Notes under the pieces: generated by a model | The model's input: only the letters and a program-made list of their open reading frames with translations | What the model was told of the DNA's origin: nothing | The model's database searches: none | In this document: positions 49,812-61,196 of the stretch, in pieces | How the letters are laid out: each line of letters starts with the position of its first letter | Position numbering within the stretch: the first letter of the stretch is position 1 | Assembly (NCBI RefSeq): GCF_026262505.1 | Contig: NC_067208.1 | Coordinates: 8,999,962-9,063,961 of the forward strand | Origin: Trichomonas vaginalis G3 | Lineage: Eukaryota; Parabasalia; Trichomonadida; Trichomonadidae | Direction of reading: 5' to 3' | Length of the DNA stretch: 64,000 nt | Made by a program: the position numbers and the translations under genes

Positions 49812-50591
49812 TCAAGCTTGACTTTTTACAATTTGAACTTTGTTCGCGTAGATATGAATTCTGAAAGAAGTATGAGGGTCTTGTATGACTTTATATTTCT
49901 CCCATAGTTCATATCTGTCAAACTTACCTGCCATGGACTCTTTCATAAGTTCCATGAAATCGTCTTCGGACAATCCGGGGAAAAGTACAATGTCAGTAAG
50001 TATTCTCTTTACATCCTTACTTAAACTCTTGGCTGTCTGTACACAAATGACAACTGAAATGTTAAAGTGCCTAAGTTTCTTAAGAATTCGACACATATCT
50101 TGTTCTCTATTCTTAAGCAAAGGATGAGAAGCAAAGTCATCTAAGATAAGAAGACATCTATGAGGGTAAGTCTTCCAATCGTAAGATTGCAATTTCTTCG
50201 AAATGTATTCTATCTCTTTCTGTTTGTTTCTGAAGTGTTTCTTCTCTAATATTCTCTGCATTTCCTCATTTGGGTCTTTAAACTTAGAATTTATATACTC
50301 ATTTATAGCATTGTACTTCAAAACCCTTCTTTGGTACTTCTTTATCCAATCTAACAACTCAGTATCCTTTATACATACTAACTTAGACTTCTTTATAATA
50401 TCTTTGAACGAATTGACGGTTTGGTCAAATTGACCAGAAGTACTACAAATGACAACTAACTCATAAAATGGGTTCTTCTCATCTAGTTCTTGTTGTTGTG
50501 CAGCCATTTTAAGATAAGTGAAAGTCTTACCCGACCCAGGTGGTGCAATTAGACCTGTTATACCATTCTGAGCAAATAAGAAACTTGTCAT
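49812..50591 (-). CDS. Genome-packaging ATPase, FtsK/HerA (A32-like) (outer Maverick)
   Basis: 259 residues and open. Walker A APPGSGKT (about 18-25), Walker B CLLILDDF (about 151-158), sensor VVICVQT (about 182-188) and an arginine-rich KKYQRRVLKY region. Same family as 19841-20728 but low identity. It is the motor that fills the capsid. Start context, minus strand: CAGATAAAACCTATACATG. Confidence 0.87.
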   Translation of the reverse strand: MTSFLFAQNGITGLIAPPGSGKTFTYLKMAAQQQELDEKNPFYELVVICSTSGQFDQTVNSFKDIIKKSKLVCIKDTELLDWIKKYQRRVLKYNAINEYINSKFKDPNEEMQRILEKKHFRNKQKEIEYISKKLQSYDWKTYPHRCLLILDDFASHPLLKNREQDMCRILKKLRHFNISVVICVQTAKSLSKDVKRILTDIVLFPGLSEDDFMELMKESMAGKFDRYELWEKYKVIQDPHTSFRIHIYANKVQIVKSQA

Positions 50592-50726
50592 GTATAGGTT
50601 TTATCTGAGCATTTTCTAACTTCCTCTTGTTCTTGTTTAAAACATTCTCAAATTTCTTGTCAATGTCAGCAAACTTTTTTTCTAACATATTTTTAGAAAA
50701 ATTAAAATTTTTATCTTTTAGAAAAA

Positions 50727-51176
50727 TGTCTAGCGATTTCGCTATCTATATTCGAGACAAACTTTTCGACAGCAAAACATCTGTCGACCATAAAATCTTA
50801 CATAGTGTAAACAAGAAAGGTGAATTTGTTCTAAGTTCTGTTTCTGGGAATATGACAAGAACCATAAAACATTAAGCAGAGCAGTCTTAAAATTTGTCAA
50901 TGACAGACTTGTTGACAGAGATGACGCCGATTGGAAAGATGAAGTCCAACAAAAGTTCTTAGAATGCAAAGAAGACACATGCGCTGTTCTTGAAAGATGA
51001 AATAGAAAACAGAATAGATGAGCTATTAAAGGACAAAGAACTTTTACATAAATATAGTTGCGCCAAATTTGACATAACTCCACCAGAAAGAAGAAGAAAG
51101 AAAAGAAAGAAAAAAAGTAGAAGAAGAGAAGAAAGAACCAGAGCCAGTTCCAGAGAAAAAGAAATTTGACATGTAA
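50727..51176 (+). pseudogene. Basic-tailed small protein locus (fossil)
   Basis: Starts MSSDFAIYIRDKLFDS with start context TTTTTATCTTTTAGAAAAATG; the last part is very Lys/Arg-rich (RRRKKRKKK). Looks like a DNA-binding virion protein; broken. Confidence 0.4.
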
Positions 51177-51189
51177 AAATAAAATTTTA

Positions 51190-52889
51190 TTTTTAGAACA
51201 TTTCTGGGTCAATGTCAATGTTCTCTTCCTCTTTAGGAGTAAACACTGGCTTAGACTCTAAAATCTTTTTACCAAATTTACCTTGAACTTCAACTATCTT
51301 AGACTCATAATATTCATAGTCGTCTGCTTTCTTTGGTTCATAAGGTATAACAAGTTTGTATGCTTTGCCTTCTTTAAGGTTTGAGAACCTTCTGTCAAAA
51401 CTTTCTTTGACTGCTAACAACCTTCTATGTCTAAGTCTTCAAATTTTCGCACCATTTTTAGTCACAATAGCAAACTTAACTGGTTCGATGTTCCAACTTT
51501 GCTGAATGAAGACTTTTCAAAAATGGTAGAAGTAAACATTCAAATATGTGAATGGGTCTAGTTCTTCTTTAAGTCCTGACATGTACTTGTTTTACTGAGA
51601 TGAATTTTGCCATCTTTTTCTATCGGAATAAAAAATATTTTTTTAAAATTTACTCATAAAAAATTTTCTTTGTAATATACACCATTCTGAACATCTAAAA
51701 GACTTTTGACATTTGCCAAGAATGTTCGTTTAGACGCTGTCATATAACCATATTCTTGACAATATTTGTTTATACGAATCGTACAATGGACCTTTCATCT
51801 AAACACACTCAAAGTCCAGTTTCATCTATGAACAGTTCATATACACTCTTGTTTGCTTCTAACAATGTTTGTCTCTCTTCGGTATGTGGAATTTGTCTTG
51901 GATTGAACTTAGAAATATCTAATGTCATGAAATATGAGAACAAGTGGTTGTAAAAGTCAGATGTCAAAGTTTCTGCTAAGTCGTCAAAATATTCTGTATC
52001 TTGCATATGAGCTTCTGACGTTCTGACAACTACATATCTTCTTCAGAACTTTCTAATTTCATCGGAACAGCATTGTTTGAAACCATAATGAAGTTTGCAA
52101 CATTTCACAAACTCTTTGGTCTTTATATTTTTCTTTCAACAACTCCAACTTTGTCTGTTATAAGACTCTTCAAAGCATCTGAGTTCAAAACTTTTGTTGT
52201 ATCTATACTTTGAAGTTCATTGCAAACTATAAGTTTCATATTCTCTATTGAGAGTTAAACTTGCCACAGATGTTTTCTAAGTTTGTCATATTTCGGGTTC
52301 GAATAGCCCTAACAGTTTGCATAAGATATCTGTAAAGAATGTGTTCTTACCAGTTCCTTGTTTTCCAATTATAATGAGAGCAGTTTTCATTTTTAGCATT
52401 GGATGTTGTAAGATGTTTGCAAACCAACATAAGATATACTCATAAACCTTTTCGTTTCCATTGCATATAATTTCTTTGACATGGTCTAACCAAGCTTCTA
52501 TAATATTTTCTTTCCATTCTACTTGTTCGTATTTATATCCAGTGAAGATAGAATAGAAGTTTGGAGAAGGTGTATAGAACTTTATACCTCGAACTGAAAA
52601 ATCTTCTAATTTGACAATAAGATATCCCAAGCATCTAACATCTTCATGCCAACTTGTACAACTTTTATTTTCTTAAGTTTCTGTCTACATTCTTGTTCTG
52701 AACTATTGTCGCTTTAGGTTTGTTAAAGACTACATCCCATTCTTTCATAACATAACATTCTGGGGCAGAGTCGACATAAATGACTAAACGTTTCAAATTC
52801 TCGACTGCTTTGTTTATAGTCTCTAAATGGACACATATTTCTGAATGCTTGGAAGTCATAAAAATCTGAAACATCTATTCTGTACATTT
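51190..52889 (-). pseudogene. SF3 helicase, D5-like (outer Maverick, interrupted)
   Basis: Begins MYRIDVSDFYDF at 52889. Helicase core: ILCWFANILQHP, Walker A IIIGKQGTGKNTFF, and toward the end FYNHLFSYFMTLDISKFNPRQIP, a typical D5/phage helicase tail. SF3 helicases unwind DNA for replication from viral origins. No counterpart was found in the inner element. Broken at several places. Confidence 0.72.
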
Positions 52890-53604
52890 TTATAAAAAAT
52901 AAAAAAAATATTTTTTTATTCTTGACTTTGTTGTTGCATTGTTGGCATTTGTTGCATTTGTTGTCTTGAGCTATTTGTTGTTGAAGTTGTTCTTGTAATA
53001 CAATACTTTCACCAGTTGCATCTTCCAATTCGAAACTTTCTGCCGTCATTGACAAATACATAGGACATAAAAGTTTTACAGGAACAAAGTTTGCGTCAAC
53101 TAATGTCAACGTTATACTTGCCAAAGTGTTTGAGTTCACTAAGGTTGAAAATTCTGCATTCGAATGAACAATAGGCAAACCAGCAGAGAAAGTATTGTTT
53201 ATACGCATAAGTATCTTTTGGTCATAATAGTTTCTGTCAACATTCGAATAACACTTTGAACCTAAGTTTGAAACAATATATAAGATTGGTGTGCTTAATG
53301 TCAATGGAATAGACATTCCTTGTATGACACCTTTTCCTGTTATAGGAAACTGTTGGTAGTAAAAACCAGAAATAAGTTTTGTATTATAGCTCATATCGTT
53401 TATAGTAAACTCAGTCGGACATCCAAACATAATGAAACCTGCTCTAGTTGCAGCACATGTTACACCCGTACTTAAAGTATTAAATAAGTCAACAAAACCT
53501 GTTGGTGGTATATCTGAGTAAGTATCTTCAAAGGAGTATTTTTTACCATTCACAACAATAAAGTCTTCTGGTGTCAAAAGAGCAAAACAGGCTTTAGTCG
53601 TCAT
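52723..53604 (-). CDS. Capsid-like beta-rich protein (outer Maverick)
   Basis: The first 230 residues or so (MTTKACFALLTPEDF to LEDATGES) are beta-rich; LTLVDANFVPVKLLCPMYLSM parallels the inner 21993-22769 gene and the gene order is the same. Followed by a Gln/Cys/Asn-rich end (NKCQQCNNK). The frame runs on into the helicase start, which is probably not part of this protein. Candidate minor capsid/penton. Confidence 0.5.
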   Translation of the reverse strand: MTTKACFALLTPEDFIVVNGKKYSFEDTYSDIPPTGFVDLFNTLSTGVTCAATRAGFIMFGCPTEFTINDMSYNTKLISGFYYQQFPITGKGVIQGMSIPLTLSTPILYIVSNLGSKCYSNVDRNYYDQKILMRINNTFSAGLPIVHSNAEFSTLVNSNTLASITLTLVDANFVPVKLLCPMYLSMTAESFELEDATGESIVLQEQLQQQIAQDNKCNKCQQCNNKVKNKKIFFLFFIKMYRIDVSDFYDFQAFRNMCPFRDYKQSSREFETFSHLCRLCPRMLCYERMGCSL

Positions 53605-53735
53605 TGTGTTTAAAGTTTTTACAATACCGTCCTTGAGGACTTTGTAAGTTTGTTGTTATAGAATTATGACTCAGGGTTTTTAGTCGTAATAGTATAAACC
53701 ATTATATCTTCTACCATTTACTTAGCAAATAAATT

Positions 53736-54301
53736 TTAATGAAATGTTGTGGTCGTCAAATATTTTATGACGTCTGGGAAACTATACTTTAAGTTCAACG
53801 TTTCACCTCCTTTCATAACGTATATCTTGTCAATGACATTATATGAAACACCACAGCAACTAATGTCGGGTTCTATTTCTTTGATGTTTATATCGTCTGC
53901 CTCTGTCAAAAGTTTCAATAGTTCTTTCAAAACTTCATGAGGTGCAATGAATATGAGTTCACTTTTACAGGGTTGTGTTCGACCAAGTTTAACATTATAC
54001 TTAAAGCTTGACAAATCTTCTCCTGAGTTTGAAGTTTGTCTTTCAGTTGTTGGTAGTCATTTCGAATATCTGCAACAGAACTTAAGTCTCTGCTAACTTC
54101 AGGATATGTTGGTTGTTCTTTTACAGGAACAATTGTTATACCATCTTCGTCTTCGTATGGTTTCCCCACTTCAACATCTCTGTCTTTGACATTGACAATA
54201 ACACTTTGACTGTTTGTTTGAGTTGGTGAATTTAACTTCACATCTGCCACCGCCATTAAACCTTTTGAAACACTTACGCTTCTATTTTTCGGAAATGACA
54301 T
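53736..54301 (-). pseudogene. ECCG-type protein (outer copy, fossil)
   Basis: MSFPKNRSVSVSKGLMAVAD at the start, and a C-terminal EPDISCCGVSY plus LKYSFPDVIKYL that match 21152-21766. Same neighbour relationship as in the inner element. Unknown function; broken. Confidence 0.55.
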
Positions 54302-54319
54302 TTTACTTAGAATAAAAAG
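54302..54319. promoter_or_regulatory. 18-bp divergent start region TTTACTTAGAATAAAAAG
   Basis: Complete space between ATGs at 54301 (minus) and 54320 (plus), with the same TTAGAATAAAA core as at 16487-16504. Confidence 0.6.
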
Positions 54320-54739
54320 ATGGACGTATTCGGATATCTCTTCGAATTGAAGCAAAACAAGGTTTACACACACAAACAATACAAATACATTGACAGAATA
54401 GTTCTTTATACAAACAATGGTAAATGTTATAGAATAGCAATATTTGCTGAACCTAAATATTTTCATAAAGCAAAGAAAGTTGGTATAACTGAAATGGTGA
54501 AAGTTCTTGAAGCAGACAAAAATATAACAACAAAACTTACAGATATTTCTAAAGGTAAGTTTATCTTACAATATTATGTCAAAACTGGCGTACTGTCAAT
54601 ATTTGACGGAGAGAAGTCAGTTCAAGAACAACTTACTGACCTGCTGCCAAAATCTGCTCGATGGAAGCTGTCGTTATGCCAATCTGAGGAGCCCCAGCAG
54701 GTTTCATCGAACGAATCTTCAAAAGAGCATCTTCCGTGA
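54320..54739 (+). CDS. Unknown 139-residue protein
   Basis: MDVFGYLFELKQNKVYTHKQ, beta-rich (RIVLYTNNGKCYRIAIFAEP) with a charged C-terminus. Its position resembles that of the 133-residue gene at 20725-21126, but no clear similarity. Its 3' end overlaps the convergent capsid gene. Confidence 0.5.
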   Translation: MDVFGYLFELKQNKVYTHKQYKYIDRIVLYTNNGKCYRIAIFAEPKYFHKAKKVGITEMVKVLEADKNITTKLTDISKGKFILQYYVKTGVLSIFDGEKSVQEQLTDLLPKSARWKLSLCQSEEPQQVSSNESSKEHLP

Positions 54740-56278
54740 AAAGTGCTATTGGTTTTGTAAACTTCTTTGCTCTCAGTTCATCTGGACCGTCTCTGTCACT
54801 AGTATATTGTATTTGTACAGTACCAACAGTTGAAATACCACCATAAAGTCTTCTGAGTCAGCAAATGGAATGCCAAGCCAAAAGTTTGAACGGTCTCCAT
54901 TTGTATATTGAGTTTTTTTGACCTCCTGTATGAGTCCATACTTTCACATATGGCATAATAGAACTTTGCATTTCAGGGTTAATGGTCGTTGTGAAGTTGT
55001 TGTTAAAGTTCATAGCATCTAATGTCAAGTTGTATGACCTCATATCCTCAACTGTAGAATATTCTTCTCTTGGATAATATTTGCCATCTATGTTTATATG
55101 ATATTTAATACCGGGGTTGTAGAAACAAGAATAGTCATTTATAGTTCGTCTGAACAGTACAAACATAGTATCTGCATGTTTCAATTGCAGTTGTTAAAGC
55201 AATATCTGTTCTTGCACCTGGGTCAGCACTTTGGTTTCCAACTTCACCTGCAAAGTCTTTGACAGATATTTGGTGTATAGGGAACATAAGTGGAACTGCA
55301 ATATATTTGGCAGCTAAAGCATTTGAAATATCTGGGTCCAACATATAAAGCAAGTCTGCTTTCTATTCTCTTGCATTCAAACTTTTCGCATGTGAACTTA
55401 ACTGGGTCCCAAGCAGTTCCAGCAGCATTGAAATAATAGTTTACTTCATTGTTGAAGTTTGAGAAACCAAAGTCTAAGTCAACTTTGTCTTTGCAAAAGT
55501 CGGCGAATGACGTTTTATTTGTTCCCATTACGTCTGTAAGAGTGAATGGGTCTTGTGTTGGTGCAATGACTAAGTTATTTTTGCTTGGAGTAAGTTCGAT
55601 AGAAATTTTTCCTGCCCAGTTTGGCAAGTATCTAAAAACCTGAAGATGAGGAAAGATGACAAAGGAACTCTAAGTTTCAGTTTTACTTTAGTGGCAGCAG
55701 TTCCATCTGAACCAGAAAGGTTAACATAAACTCCTGGAACGTTAGGGTCAAGTCTTCTTATTTTCTCAATAGTTGCATACTGGTCTGTTTGTTCTCTAGC
55801 TTGTGGTTGTACTGAGTTTCTCAAAGCGAACCATTCATAGTTTGCCCATGTTACTGTTTGAACTAAGTCAGAGTTAGAATATATCTTATATCCATGAAAA
55901 CTTCTGGAGCATATTGGTATCCGACATAGAAAATTCCATTGCAACCTTTCTTGTCAGACAACTTGGAAGAAGGTTTTATTTCAATGTCTTGTTCCACGTA
56001 TAAGAATGAGTTGTCAATAGAAATAATATGAAACCTGTCGCAAGCAATATCTACTGTTGTTGAAGAACCTTCTCCAAACTCACCTACGTTTCCATAAGAA
56101 ACAGCAGTTGTATATTCGTAAGTTCCAGGAACTATTTCTGACTTCTAATGGCATTGTCGCATTCGTTATACCATTCGGAAACATTTCCGTTCATGGCATC
56201 CAAAACTGTTGGCGTTATATTCTGAGCGGCGTACATTTCATATGGGTAAAATATAGAATAGTTGGATTTATTTGTCAT
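54640..56278 (-). pseudogene. Major capsid protein (outer Maverick, interrupted)
   Basis: Start MTNKSNYSIFYPYEMYAAQ at 56278. VKLKLRVPLSSFLIFRFLD and KISIELTPSKNNLVIAP correspond to LRLRIPVRRFLP and FAGNIQLKVKF of the inner capsid protein; PGVYVNLSGSDG and a Tyr-rich C-terminal region follow. Double-jelly-roll family by this similarity. Broken in several places. Confidence 0.72.
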
Positions 56279-56823
56279 AATTGTTTCGTACCAAGCTTTA
56301 CTTTCTTCCTGACTGAGTTTTTAACTCTTCTTTTTCCTTCATTGCCACTACTTTCACTAGATGAAGTTACTTCTTCACTACTTTCACTTTGTTCTACTCT
56401 TCTCTTCTTCTTTGGTGTCGCTTTTGGTAACTTGCCCTCTGCTTCAAGTTGTTGCATCTTTGCCTCATGTTCACCTAGTATGTTGTAAATTTCCCATGTC
56501 CTTTTTGCCTTTGGGCTCTGGTCGCCCATCTCAGGTAACCTATATCCTAGAAAGATTTTGTCATAGTTTGTATTTGAGTCTTCGCGTATTGTTTGCATGA
56601 CTCTTTCCTGAGTTTCCGGTTCAAGCTCTTCAAATATAGCTTGTCCATATGGAATAAGCTCGTTTCCAAATATATGTTTTTGTAGCCATTCTGGTTTTCT
56701 TTCCATGTTACCAATAATATCTTTTGTGAATGGGAAAGCTTTTACCCAATGTTTCAGTCTTGCGTCATTTATTTCTGTAGTTGGTTTTATTTTGTCAAGG
56801 AACATGTTTTTCAATACTAACAT
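56275..56823 (-). CDS. 182-residue protein with basic/Ser-rich tail
   Basis: MLVLKNMFLDKIKPTTEIN; a helical body with RTWEIYNILGEHEAKMQQLE, then KKKRRVEQSESSEEVTSSS, resembling a nuclear-localisation signal followed by a phospho-acceptor stretch. Start overlaps the preceding reading on the same strand; stop overlaps the capsid ATG by 4 nt. Unknown; possibly virion-associated. Confidence 0.5.
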   Translation of the reverse strand: MLVLKNMFLDKIKPTTEINDARLKHWVKAFPFTKDIIGNMERKPEWLQKHIFGNELIPYGQAIFEELEPETQERVMQTIREDSNTNYDKIFLGYRLPEMGDQSPKAKRTWEIYNILGEHEAKMQQLEAEGKLPKATPKKKRRVEQSESSEEVTSSSESSGNEGKRRVKNSVRKKVKLGTKQL

Positions 56824-56879
56824 TTCATTTGGTACTGTCCATTGAGTTTCTTAAATATTCATCCCTTCTCAGTTCATTG

Positions 56880-59635
56880 TCTTGCAAAGTAAGTTTTTAT
56901 GACATTTTGTAAACTTTCGTTTGCAAGTCATGTACAATAGGTTCTCTTCCTTCTCCCTCCCTAACTTTCTTTCTAAACTCTTCACCAAATATACCATCTT
57001 TATGGTTCTGTGTAGTTCTTTGAGATAAATGTTCTAGAACGTCAGGTGTTATATTTCCATCAGCCATGTTCATTTCATACTGGTTCAAAATATCTGCATC
57101 TTTCATATCTTTCAATGGCATTAAAGCCGCGCTGAAAATACCAGCTATATCTGGTTCACCATTCACTTCCATTGCGTCTACAACTTCTTGGAATTGAGGT
57201 TGTAAGTTTATGAACCACCTATCCGGATTAGCTTTATGACCCCATCTCATTGTAGTTCCATAGTCTGCAGAAACAAAAGTAGGTTTGTTTCCATATTGGT
57301 TAGGTTCTGAATGAACTTTAAACAATGTTTCATTTCTATATTTTTGTTGAAATTTAACCTTTTATTTCACCGAGTTCAGCCAAAGATTGAACGTTATATG
57401 GTCGTAAGTAAAAAGGATTGTTGTATTTGCGTACACTTTCTTTCAGTTCTTCCATTCTATGCTGAATATTTTCATTGATGTTGGAGTCTTTTGTATGTCG
57501 GCGAACATTTTTCGATTATTCTTCTACTATGTCAGCCGAATTTTTCTTAGACTCTTGGAAAGATTCCATATTCCCGCATACACTTGTTGGGTCAAGATTT
57601 TTCGGCTGTTCCAAATCTTCATCTAGTTCTGTGAAGTTAGTTTCCAAAGGAGGGACTTGTTCGTTTCCTTCAGGCTCTTCTAGCTGTTGTTGCTGAACTA
57701 TTTCTTCCATGTCTGGTTGTATCTGAACTTCTTCCTGTGGAGTTTCTTGTACCTCATCTGCTGGCATTTCATATATTCCGAGACCGTTTTTAACAAGTTC
57801 CCTATCTAAGTCATCCGGACTCATAAACCTTTCTTCTTTCGTTCCGTCTCTATTTTTTTACGCGTTTCATGAAGAGAGTTGAATTATCATTTAGCTCTGA
57901 CACCAAATATCTCGGAGTAAATTCAGTCATGTCATTTGGATGATATGCTATTAAATCATATCCCTTAGCGAGCTTGTATTTTCCAGGTTTTGAAATTATA
58001 TCCCATTTGGTGCTGAACCATAAAGCTAAATAGGTTCGGGTCAGTATTTCCTTCCTTGAACTTTCTAATAGCTTCTTTATATCTGTCACTAAAGTCAAGA
58101 GGTATCTGGGTAACCATAGTCTTCCTTAAGCATTTTTAAGAATTCTTGGTTTCCTTGTTCTCTACTTCTTTTATGTCCTTGCTCTGTTTGTGGTTGTTGT
58201 TGTGCAGGGTTTTTGAAACTTTGGTTGCTGTGCAGGGTTTTGAACTGTTGGTTGCTGTGCAGTGTTTTGAACTGTTGGTTGTGGTGCTGGATTTTGAACT
58301 GTTGGTTGCTGTGCTGGATTTTGAACTGTTGGTTTTGGTGCATGCTGTGTCTGTGTCCATTGACGATGTAAATGTTTTAGTAGTCCTGGTGCAGGTGCTT
58401 CTCTTGGAGGGTTTGGTGGTATATAAGTTCCACTAGCTAGTATATAAGTTCCACCAGCTGGTTATAAGTTCCACCAGCTGGCACATATGTTCCATCTGCA
58501 GCATAATGTCCTACCTGACTTTTCGTTTTAAGAAAGCATTTACTAGGTCTGTTTTGGTCTGTTGTAACTCTTTTTCTGACTTTCCACAACAGTTGCTCTA
58601 ACGGCGTCATAGGCACTTTTGAACTGCCTGTCTCGTTGCTGCATCTGTTATTTTCGTCATATTTGTGCTACTTCTCTTAACTCGTTGTCGAAACCTTCAG
58701 ACTTCAGTTTCTTTCCAGATGAGAAGTCGTTCACTAGTTTCACCTTACTATGAAGAGCTTCGAAGGCGTTCTTAAAGTCAGCATTCATTAAAGCTTCATT
58801 TGAACTGTCTTCATCCGCTTGATTTTGTCCTTATTGACCCTATAAGTTGGGCTGCTTTAGCGTTGGCTTGGGCATCTAACCAGTCATTATTAGCTTTTAT
58901 ATATTCTGCGCTTTTTCATTGCCTTTTGCATGGCTGCGTCGTTATTTTTACTTTCTTGTGCTAAGTTTTCATACTGTACGGTTTGGTTTTGCAACTGTAA
59001 AAGTTTTTCTGCCTTTACATTTGCTTCAACTTCTTTTTTATACTCATCGCTATCCATATATGTCTTCAGGGCTTTTTGTTTTATTTCTTCATCTTTCAGT
59101 ACTTTATATTGAGTAGTATGGTTTTTTCAAATTTATAACATCTTGTTCCATTTTTGCTACTTCTGCTGCTTTTTCTGACACTTTTTTCGCATATTCCTCT
59201 GTACTTAGTTCTTTCAGTTGTTCTTCTTTCTTCTTTTTCTCTACGTTTAACTCATTGAGTTTCTTTGTGTGTCTGTCATATTCTAGTTTCTTTCGTTTTC
59301 GCTTATTTGTTTCTGTATGTCTATGTTTGACTTTTTGACATCTGTTATTTGATTTTTGAGTGAACTCAAATTCATTTGACTTTGAGGGTTATAAGCTGTT
59401 CCGTCTGCAGCTCCACCATAGCCTGCATTTTCGCTAAAAAGTGCCGCTCTTAAATCTCCACTCTGTGCACCAATAACTCGGTTTAAAAAGCATAGGGTTG
59501 CTTGACATTTGTTGCAACATAGTGGGGTCATTCATCATTTGTTGTTGCAACTGTTGTTGTGGTGTCAGTTTTTACTATTGGATGTTTCAATGCTCCCTTC
59601 CTCTTACGTATATTCTTACGTAGCTTACGTGGCAT
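56880..59635 (-). pseudogene. Large Gln/Pro/Glu-rich structural-protein locus (fossil)
   Basis: Starts MPRKLRKNIRKRKGALKHP at 59635 (a basic, protamine-like start). Then come long coiled-coil and Gln-rich stretches, a repeat of type QNPAQQPTV at about 58200-58345, an acidic DLEQPKNLDP region and, near 56900-57325, FVSADYGTTMRWGHKANPD. It may represent two or three genes. Strongly broken; assignment to virion structure is inferred only from composition and place beside the capsid gene. Confidence 0.4.
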
Positions 59636-59851
59636 TTTAAGTGAAGTTAAAAAGCGGTTTTTGACAGATGTTTATATGACACTTTTTGTTCAGCACAAAA
59701 AAACTACTCGGTCAAAGTGTTGTCAGTTTTGTAAAATAACCGTCCTATCTCATTCTATAAGGGGGAAAAGGCTTCTCAAAGTGTACTTCCTTGGAACGCC
59801 TGTAACTTTTCCTGTAGCGACGATAGACCCTTACTTGTCCGGACAAAGTTA
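59636..59851. other. Subterminal non-coding region of the outer Maverick
   Basis: No supported gene; the 104-codon plus-strand frame at 59559-59873 crosses the start of a gene and the terminal repeat and is not credible. Confidence 0.5.
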
Positions 59852-59920
59852 TACTAAACATCTTCAGGGCTAGAGGGCACGAAGTGCCTGGAGGCCCCAC
59901 TACCTTTTTTTTTTTTTTTT
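59852..59920. repeat. Right terminal inverted repeat of the outer Maverick
   Basis: 53 bp ending CCCCACTACC followed by T16; inverted partner of 13289-13361 with 3 mismatches. Confidence 0.85.
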
Positions 59921-61061
59921 AAATAAAATTCATAAAACATTAAAAATCAAAAAATTAGATGAACCTTGGCAATTAAACTTTATTAAATAATAGTTGTTTA
60001 TAAATTATATTATATTATTATTTAATATTATTTTGATAATGAAGATTTTATTTTGCAATAATATAAACGAAATTTTTTACCTTATGAACTTTTGATGGAA
60101 ATATGCAAATTTAAAATAATAAAGAAAGCCGCGAGCGAATCGAGCGGCTTAGGTCTAAGATTTTGATTCAAATCTTTGCTTATATTCCTTAAATTCTTTA
60201 TGAAACTCGCAACAGTTCCATAAAAAATTTTAAATTCTAAACTGTCGAAATTACCGATCGGTAATCACACCCTTCACGGGTGTGTCACTTTTACAGGTGT
60301 GTCACTTTTAGCTAAAATTACCCCTACTCGAAAAATTTGGTGCTAACGCAATTGTGATATAAGAAACAAATCCATATGCCCAGAGTCTTGACACACTTTA
60401 AAATTTTCAGAGATGGATAAAATGCACACATTTGCACACATTTTGACACTTTTTCTGACAAGCATCATTCAAATTTGAAGAAAAACCTCTAAATTTCATT
60501 CAAATTTCTGTCAAAATGTGTGCAAAATTGAAATAGGCACACATTTACGATTATTTATATACGTTATTTTAATGGTTTCAGAGAAATCTTCGTTACACAT
60601 TATTGAAGATTACTCAATATTTAAGTGAATGACTCACTACCATCTGTTTAGAAAAATGGTAGCATAAAATCCAAATGTCACATATATTATTTCTTATTTC
60701 ATACAAATAAACTTACAATTATAACCTCAACTTGTTTGCAAAGCAGAAACTCAATATAAGCAATCGATTAGTAGTGTATTTAAAAGTCGAATTTAAATTT
60801 AAAAATTTATAATCTTATTTCGGAACCAAATAGTATAAATTTAGGACAAAAAGCTACGTGGTGTTGATAACAGCTATTAAAATTCAAATATTACTACCAT
60901 GAACAATATAATGGCTCATATTGATAATTGATAAACGTGCATATAAATTGCATATATCATCAATGTCATTAAGTAAAATACATGTATATAAATAGATTAG
61001 AAATATTTTTCGGTTAGAATTAAAATCTATGTAATAAAAAATAAGTTATAAAAATAAATAC
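59921..61061. other. Host intergenic region with scattered palindromes
   Basis: No gene seen. Contains AAGCCGC/GCGGCTT (60126-60150), the perfect palindrome TTACCGATCGGTAA (60251-60264), CACACCC/GGGTGTG (60266-60284), and a perfect 18-bp inverted repeat TTTGCACACATTTTGACA (60431-60448) with 60509-60526. Confidence 0.6.
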
Positions 61062-61104
61062 CGAATTTTTATTTGTAATATAAACTGCTACAATATGCTA
61101 GTGT
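61062..61104. repeat. 43-bp direct repeat left of the hairpin array
   Basis: Ends with ACTGCTACAATATGCTAGTG plus T and matches 62286-62328 at about 40 of 43 positions. Confidence 0.8.
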
Positions 61105-61196
61105 ATTGTTGTAAACGAAAATGATAAAACGGTTTGACAGAAAAGTGACACTTTACATGGCAAAAAATAGAGCCTTACTTTTGAGATACTTGAGAT

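Larger units (their letters stand above)
13289..59920. mobile_element. Outer Maverick/Polinton, fossil, carrying a nested Maverick
   Basis: Bounded by inverted repeats that end in A20 (left) and T16 (right). Without the nested insert at 17537-39174 it has about 25 kb of its own, a normal Maverick size. Parts recognised: Dam-like methyltransferase, fibre-like protein (split by the nested element), integrase, family B polymerase, packaging ATPase, SF3 helicase, KilA-N protein, major capsid protein and several capsid-associated proteins. It is broken, with on the order of ten or more interrupted genes, so it is old relative to its guest. No target duplication is evident outside the homopolymer ends. 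Confidence 0.88.

Noticed and set aside
13289-59920. LTR retrotransposon because of the rve integrases
   Set aside because: No reverse transcriptase, protease or LTRs; the polymerase is DNA-directed family B and the ends are inverted, so these are Mavericks.
13283-59926. Target-site duplication of the outer Maverick
   Set aside because: Bases outside the A-run and T-run (ATATAC on the left, AAATAA on the right) do not match, and the homopolymers blur the ends.
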